NCBI GenBank assembly: GCA_004335635.1
Contig: QAXH01006420.1
Span: 2,473 to 29,214, forward strand
Direction of reading: 5' to 3'
DNA: 26,742 nucleotides
Source of the DNA: Chloromonas sp. AAM2
Taxonomy: Eukaryota; Chlorophyta; Chlorophyceae; Chlamydomonadales; Chlamydomonadaceae
Numbering within the stretch: the stretch's first letter is position 1; each line of letters starts with the position of its first letter. This document shows, piece after piece, positions 21,301-26,742 of this stretch. A program made the translations under genes and the position numbers. The notes under the pieces are model-generated. The model was not told the DNA's origin and made no database searches. It saw nothing but the letters and a program-made list of their open reading frames with translations.

Positions 21301-21809
21301 CGGGCGAACGGAGTCATGCAAGGCAGCTCGTCCACTGCTAGGAAGATATGCACACTCCTGTCTGCACGCGAAGGCACCAGAGCGGGAGGTGACTGGTCAT
21401 GTCGCGCTTGTACGGCTGCAGCTGCAAGCAATGGCTCCATTGCGAGGGGCTGGAGCGTGCGCTGTTGTCGCCGGGATTTCTTCTTGGCCCAGGGTAAGCA
21501 TTCTCGCGAGATGCCCGGCACAGCCAAGCTGCATACAGAATGGCAAAACAAGTGCTGTCCGAGGTCGCCATCGCGATGCGTGAAAGCTGTGTGCGAGAGG
21601 GTGATCAGCCTGAGATCCATCATGACAATTAAAATTCCGATCGACACTCGCACTGCTACCAACCTGGCTGTGCTTGAGAGTTCATCTCCGTCGTCATGCA
21701 CGCCCGCTAGGGTGTCCGAGGCATTCTCCGCTGGACAGCGCTTCGGTACGTTTGCGTGCTGAGCGTTTGATCCTAGCTGGAGCTGGGCTGAAATGCTGGG
21801 CCTCGTCAT
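15316..21809 (-). CDS. large low-complexity protein with a PP1-docking-like motif
   Basis: Supported exons are 21809-20957, 20671-18021 (883 codons), 17859-16285 (525 codons) and 15996-15875; phases agree at each join, giving 1,733 residues. A further exon probably starts at 15777 (WANILEQKQL...VFDLVPWLLSIG). The last probably runs from about 15471 to TAG at 15316 (MQQQDAAYLQAVMHHAQQLL..., coiled coil). The link between these two is unresolved. The N-terminus has a basic patch, SFKSLLKKAKGLVHRTIKR. Exon 2 has clustered Ser/Thr-Pro sites (TPANTPMRTPFNRIRP) and, near 19229-19203, KRVSFAEP, which fits the RVxF motif that docks protein phosphatase 1. SALKRP and GALKKRP follow, loosely like the SILK motif. 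No enzyme domain is visible. A phospho-regulated scaffold is inferred, and the family is unrecognised. Confidence 0.68.
20700..20860. repeat. AT-rich island with a 9-bp hairpin
   Basis: Inside the first intron (20672-20956) of the large scaffold gene the base composition turns sharply AT-rich. TTATCAATT at 20708-20716 and AATTGATAA at 20723-20731 form a perfect inverted repeat with a 6-nt loop. More ATCAATT/AATTGAT words and an ATATATATAT run (about 20807-20820) follow. Confidence 0.75.
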
Positions 21810-21858
21810 GGCATAACTCAGTGGCTCGGAGTGTCACAGTGTATCACGGATACAAGGT

Positions 21859-21886
21859 TTACAAAACTCAGGGTTTGAGGTTTACA
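21859..21886 (-). terminator. two putative TGTAA polyadenylation signals
   Basis: Minus-strand TGTAA occurs at 21863-21859 and again at 21886-21882, about 200 nt after the ureidoglycolate amidohydrolase stop. They lie just upstream of the next gene in the same orientation, so this 277-bp gap must hold both the 3' end of one gene and the promoter of the next. Confidence 0.5.
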
Positions 21887-22086
21887 TGCAGATCTGAGTC
21901 GCTCCGAGCAAACTCCCGACGCATCGGCGGAGATCGCGCAGGGCCGGTACAGCCGCTTCTGCGTGACTGCATCACCAAGTCAGAATAACGGACGCAAGTC
22001 CAAACGGGTTGAGTGAGTCACATTCCAATTCATTTTGGAAAAAAAAAAACATGTCTCAAGTCAAGGTCCAGCGCATGTCCATACCA

Positions 22087-25000
22087 TCACAGTTCGAATC
22101 TGTCTGTAGCACTCCATGAACCACCAGCCAGATGCGCCATGGTCAGAGCCAGAACATTCACGCCGTTGGCAATGTCCCTGGCTGTCGAGAACTCATCTGG
22201 ACGGTGGCTCCAACCATTCTTACACGGAATGAAGATCATGGCTGTAGGCGCAATTCTGCAAGTCAAGTCAATGTCAATTCGACAATCAGTTCCTCGCGGA
22301 CGCCAATGCCAGAAATGCAGCACAACCATAACTTGAATGATTGAGCATGTAGTCATCAGTTACAGTCGGGCCAGCCTTGCTCCTCCTTTGCCAGAGGTCA
22401 CCCACCTGGCCATGAAGAGTGAGTCGTGGTAGGCCCTGCTGACCATGCGCTTGGTGCTGAGTCCCAGGCCTTTGGCTGCTGACTCAGCAGCATCAGCGAT
22501 CTCTGAGCTGCACGTGGCAGGAGGGTCTTGGTTCACCATCACCACCTCATGCCGCACCTGAAATTGAGACAACCGTAGCAGCTCTGTAGAGCAAGAGCAA
22601 CAAACCAACAGGGCAAGGCAGGTAGGAACGCCTGAAGGCCTTAGCTGGGCATGCCAAGGAAACCTCCATTGCAGAGGCACACTCAGTACGTGGCTCGCAT
22701 ACCTTGCGGCGCTCTGATACTGACTTTGCCACGGCCACAATCTTGGCCACCACCTGGTCGCGGCGGGGGCCATCAATGTCCCGCACATCTGCACCAAAGT
22801 GGCAGTACAAGGATACTCATGCACGAAAAGTAACCAGAGTAGCGGAGAAGAATCAGAATGATACGTAGCTCAGACAATTGGACAATTGGAACAATTGCAA
22901 ACCTGCCAGCACACCGTTTGCCCTGGCGGGGCCAGCGGCTCTGCCACAGATAGGGTGACGCAAGTTGCTGTCTGCACAGCGTCATCTGACACAGCATGGG
23001 CGTGCTGAGCAGCAAGCGACATGCCGCCATGACTGACGCATTGCCTGCCTACCAATGCCCAGTCGCGCCTCCCTGGGCACGCTGTTGACCGCCCCTGGCT
23101 TGATCTCAAACACCCCTGTGGTGCCCACTGTGTCGATGGCTCCTGTGGCCAGGGCTGCCTCCTCCACTGCAAGGGCCACCTCAGCAGCGGCCAGACCGGC
23201 ATCATTCCTGCAGATAGGGCATTGGTTACAGAGCGAGGGGGCTGGCGGGGCACTGTGCATCACGGCATACAAAGTACACCATGTCTGGCACATGAGCAAG
23301 GGGCATCTTCAAAGCGGTTTTGATCTTGACATAGAACAGTCATGTCTCAAGCAATCGACTGTTGCAGTGCCAGAGGGTTCAACAAAGCCTGCGCGAAACT
23401 GTGCCGCATGTAGCAAGCAGCGTGCGGTCACCTGTATGGCATGAGCAGAGCGCCCGCATGCCCCCCGTCCCCATGGAAGAAGATGTTAAGGGCGGCAGGG
23501 GCGGCGATGGCCGTCACAATGCCAACGTCCACACCCTCAGCCTCGAGCAGGGGACCCTGGCAGGCAAAGGAATCACGGCACAATCCATCCAGGCGGCAAA
23601 GTAGGAAGTAACAATCAGACGAGCTGCAGAGTCAGAGAAGGCAGGTCAATGTCAACATAATTGCTGTACAAGTAGTTCGGCTGGTAGGTACAATCAGGTA
23701 CAACCAATCAGGTACAACCTCAGCTGACGTCCAGTCTCGGCTAGTGGCAAAAATATGCAAACCAGATGATGTCCAGTCACTGGTTGTGATGCGTACAAGC
23801 GGTTAACCACACATAGCCATGTAATGATAATGATGACTCTTGCAGACACAGGCACTCAATCAACCATCCTGTCGCACCTGTTCGATGTGCAGCTCCACAA
23901 AGTGTGAGTAACGGCCCTCTGGCACCTTTGTATCATCCAGTACGGCCTGGTTGCTGTGGCCACCGTAGCCTGCCTGGTTGGCAGCCTGAAGTCAAGGTAA
24001 AACGATGCAACGCACCGCGGGTTGCAGCCAGTGCAGCTCTGTGTGTACGTGCATGTCGGTAACCAGGGGTGGGTGGCCTGCGGCTTGCTCAGGTAGGTGG
24101 ACTTGCCGAGATAGCCAACAGGGAACACAAGGACCTTGTGCTGGCACGGACGCTCAACCATAAGGCCAACATGTTGATGCTCAATTCTATATGCTGACAT
24201 AGGACCCATCGCCTTGTCATCCCCCAAACAATAGACCTATACAATAGTCTGGACGCTAGACATTGGAGACGTGTTATGTAGGCCCACAGGCAGCTGTTGC
24301 AATAGGCTGGAGCTCATGCGGGCCTTCAAGTCCTGTTGACATGCTCACCTCCAGGAAACTTGTGCCGTTTTCATCCAAGCGTTTCTCCAAAGTTTCTATC
24401 TCCAGCGCGCCCGCCATGGCGCGGCTGCCTATGCACGAGAGGTGGAAGCGCGTGGGCTCTTCGCTCGTGAACATCATCACCTCGAGGGAGCGCTGGGGCT
24501 GGAAACCCTGCACGAGAAAACGACTTTACCCGATCATGACCAGGCGTGCTGTTGTTTGTGTGAAGCTTGTGACAAATTGCCAGATAGGCTTCCACAATGT
24601 ACACACCAAATGCACGGCCAGGTGCGAACTGACCAACGAGTTGGGCTCCAAGCAAAGCTGAAAATTGTGTAGCTGGATCAACATCTCCAAGCTAACCCTT
24701 TTGTCTTCATTGTAAGCTGAAAGCGATGAAGAAACGTTCACAAACAGATGGGGCAAGTACACCTCAGCGATTTGTAACACAACGGTCCAGAGCAAGGGTA
24801 GGATTAGGTTAGGGTTACGGCGAAACATGCTTGTACTCACCGCCTTCTTCAGCACAGCCAATGCCTCTATAGCGCCTATGACTCCCAGAGTGCCGTCATA
24901 CATGCCTGCAATAGCACTGCACACACACTTTTTCTAGCATCGATTCGGTGAATTCGCAGCCGAGTTTGTTGTACAAGGGGCTTTGCATCATCGATATCAG

Positions 25001-25782
25001 TTGAATCGTCAAATATTTCGCATTACACGGTTACATCAAGTTAGAGTTCACCTGTCAGGTGAAAATGGATGGATGGAAGCTGAGTTGGACCCACCAGCCA
25101 GGGGAATGGCATCACAATGTGAGCCACTGAGCACAGCACCCTGCTGTGGTTCACTGCCTTCCCAACGCCCAAAGATGTTGCCTACAGCATCTTCCCTGCA
25201 TCAAGCAGGTCAAACAACAAGGATGCAAGCAGGCGTAAGTGGTCAGTGAGGCATGCTGGAAATAGATTTGTTAATGACTATTTGATCACCTGATTATCTG
25301 ACTATTCGATTATGTTCAGAGCGCCTGTGAGGAATTGGCCATTCACCGCACCTTATTTTCAAACCAACATCCAGCATCAAGCTTTTGACGTACCTACATC
25401 AAAGTGGCACAGGTAGATTTCAAAAAGCTCAGCCGGTCATGTGGCGACACGATGCGGGGTTGTCCTGGCACTCACTTGCGGCCAAGCAAATCATTAGCCG
25501 TGAACAAAATTCGTGTAACAGCTGGATTTGGGTCATCGGTATACGTGGCGAGCTTCGTCAGCTGCGCAATGAAGCAACAGGCAAAACGTGCTGCATGATG
25601 GGCAGGCGTGATACGTAGTGAAATCGCGAGGATGGGACTGCAATCACCTGCTCCACAATTTTATCGCCATCGACTCGCAGATTGCGTGCTGTGACGCCAA
25701 AGAGGAACATGCAAGCGCCCAAGGTCATCAACGACAGTCGCGACATGACTGCACATCGCGTCATCTTGGGCATTTTTTCCAT
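22087..25782 (-). CDS. UAH: ureidoglycolate amidohydrolase (M20 metallopeptidase family)
   Basis: Twelve exons: 25782-25648, 25561-25476, 25393-25352, 25195-25095, 24905-24841, 24507-24349, 23985-23878, 23556-23432, 23207-23053, 22788-22703, 22557-22406 and 22255-22087 (TGA). All phases agree and the product is 460 residues, close to the plant enzyme. It hydrolyses S-ureidoglycolate to glyoxylate, CO2 and ammonia, the last step of purine/allantoin breakdown. Visible M20 features are GSHCDAIP (His114, Asp116), YDG (Asp125), TSEEPTRF (Glu159/160), ELHIEQ (His229), AYHDSLFMAR and GWSHRPDE (His422). The EEPTRF and YHDSLF motifs favour UAH over allantoate amidohydrolase. Residues ~8-32 form a hydrophobic signal peptide (SLMTLGACMFLFGVTA), as expected for the ER location known in plants. 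Start Met1, Met4 or Met7 is uncertain. Confidence 0.95.
23691..23718. repeat. perfect 14-bp tandem duplication in a UAH intron
   Basis: CAATCAGGTACAAC occurs twice head to tail in the intron between exons 7 and 8 of the UAH gene. Confidence 0.9.
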
Positions 25783-25979
25783 CAACCAAATCGCAGAACG
25801 CGATCGCGATGCGGTCCAAGGACCCCAAGCCCTAGCACGTGACCATCCATGTGACTGGTCCAGGCATGTGGCATCGGTGTGTGTCCGGCGTAGCTGTGTT
25901 GGCGTAGGTGCGTAACCAAAACTGTGCAACGTAAGAGATGTGACAGATCACGGGTGGCCACACAAGCCAGTGTGACCAC
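25783..25979. promoter_or_regulatory. divergent promoter region, UAH and KxDL-like gene
   Basis: 197 bp separate the two start codons. The minus-strand frame stays open upstream of the chosen UAH start (to a Met at 25929), but that extension would bury the signal peptide, so the region is read as non-coding. I see no TATA box. Confidence 0.5.
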
Positions 25980-26684
25980 ATGGACTACACCCAACCCAGC
26001 GTGCTGGCAGGTGCTGCAGTGGCAGAGTTGGAGCGGTTCCTGCCTCCTGCACAGCTGCAGCAAATACAGGAAAAACAACAGGCCACGTAGGTGGTGATCG
26101 TTCAGCAACTCCCTTGCAGTCAGGTGCAGCTAGGCACTCATCACAGTCCAGCGACATCCTGTTCGTCTTCATGTGCCAGACGCGTTAAACATGAAGTTCG
26201 GCCACTGATTCCTGCCATTCATCATACAGCGCCAATGTATCCTGACATCTTCCATACCGTCACCTCCTGCACACCACCACGTATTTGCTGTTTCTGGCCC
26301 CAGGCTATCCAGCCTACGTGCAACCCGTGAGGCGATGGCAAAACAGAGGCAGGACATAGACAAAGAGGCCACCCGGCTTCGTGCTGTGGTGCAGGGTCAG
26401 GCGGGGGAACTGACTGGCCTGCGGCAAGACATGGACATCCTGTATAACAAGCTCCAGTGAGTGCTGAATACTGTTCCAGGAACCCTTCCGCATTGATATA
26501 CTATCTGTACAGGCCTGTCCAGATGTCCAGTTAACTGTCGCATGTGTATGGTGTGGGAAACGACGAAAGCTGGTGTGTAGCATGTGGCCTTGGCCAGACT
26601 AGCTCAGTCTCCTGCACCTGCACTCAATGCATGAGCCTCGCTTGCAGGACCGTGCATGAGCTTGTGCAGCATATGTACCTGTAA
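25980..26684 (+). CDS. small coiled-coil protein, KxDL-like (possible BORC subunit)
   Basis: Three exons: 25980-26086, 26304-26456 and 26648-26684 (TAA). Phases agree and the product is 98 residues starting MDYTQPSVLAG. Most of it is predicted alpha-helix/coiled coil: QIQEKQQATLSSLRATREAM, then LRQDMDILYNKLQTVHEL. Compared from memory with KxDL-motif proteins, the spacing from the TL pair to the D-x-D region is the same (45 residues), with RQDM in place of KxDL. KxDL proteins belong to the BORC/BLOC-type complexes that place lysosomes or vacuoles. Assignment is an inference from pattern, not a database result. If splicing continues past the third exon the C-terminus would change, because that exon lies in a tandem repeat. 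Confidence 0.55.
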
Positions 26685-26742
26685 GCAGGACCATGCATGA
26701 GCTTGTGCAGCATATGTACCTGTAAGCAGGACCGTGCATGAG
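26648..26742 (+). repeat. 41-bp tandem repeat spanning a terminal coding exon
   Basis: Units start at 26648, 26689 and 26730, and the third is cut by the window end. Copies 1 and 2 differ at one base (GACCGTG versus GACCATG). Each unit holds the exon sequence encoding TVHELVQHMYL, a TAA stop that overlaps both a GTAAGC donor-like word and a TGTAA polyadenylation-like word, and a CAG that can serve as acceptor for the next unit. Confidence 0.92.

Noticed and set aside
15316..21809. Full-length RIF1 orthologue
   Set aside because: Only the docking-motif style agrees. No HEAT-repeat N-terminus is seen and the UAH gene ends 277 bp upstream of the first exon.
22088..22108. B-box-like CAGTTCGAATCTG
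   Set aside because: It is the stop-codon end of the UAH coding sequence and has no cloverleaf around it.
24805..24825. Telomere-like TTAGGTTAGGGTTA, with similar CCCTAA words near 2650, 4980 and 5585
   Set aside because: Each is only one to three units long, irregular, and mostly within introns or flanks; not a telomere or convincing interstitial array.
26590..26640. A-box-like TAGCTCAGT near 26598
   Set aside because: No B box follows at tRNA spacing.
1..26742. CRISPR array, prophage, bacterial operon or defence system
   Set aside because: The window is clearly intron-rich eukaryotic nuclear DNA; the tandem repeats lack spacers.

Overview
The window looks like nuclear DNA of a green alga, probably of the volvocalean/Chlamydomonas type. 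The evidence is many short exons with GT-AG introns, a plant-like U2 snRNA start, a plant-type ureidoglycolate amidohydrolase with an N-terminal signal peptide, a flagellate-style NEK kinase, and TGTAA polyadenylation motifs. No bacterial gene organisation is present. I cannot name the species. The exon models below were built by hand: reading frame, splice sites and intron phase were checked against each other at every junction, except where stated.

Left part (1-3684): the 5' end of a U2 snRNA on the minus strand is cut by the window edge. It is followed by about 3.6 kb with no convincing gene, holding a CCACTG microsatellite, a degenerate CCCAGAGA-rich repeat and a very weak transposase-like relic.

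Middle left (3685-13036): two divergent genes share a 261-bp intergenic spacer. The minus-strand gene encodes a 367-residue protein with one p300/CBP-type TAZ zinc finger and a Gln/His-rich repetitive tail. The plus-strand gene has 16 exons and encodes a 771-residue NIMA-related (NEK) kinase. One of its introns is GC-AG, and a large intron carries a G-tract run and a 22-bp minisatellite.

Middle right (13037-21809): a TPR-like coding remnant lies on the plus strand. It converges on a very large minus-strand gene of more than 1,730 residues. That protein is mostly disordered, rich in Ser/Thr-Pro, and carries a KRVSFAEP motif that looks like a PP1 docking site. Its 3' end is not fully resolved.

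Right part (21810-26742): a complete 12-exon gene for ureidoglycolate amidohydrolase (last step of purine/ureide nitrogen release) lies on the minus strand. It is divergent, across 197 bp, from a small plus-strand coiled-coil gene resembling KxDL (BORC subunit) proteins. The terminal coding exon of that small gene sits in a 41-bp tandem repeat that runs off the window end.

The genes are unrelated housekeeping or regulatory loci, not a cluster. The most unusual items are the duplicated terminal exon, the variant U2 branch-recognition base, the stand-alone TAZ protein and the orphan PP1-docking scaffold.
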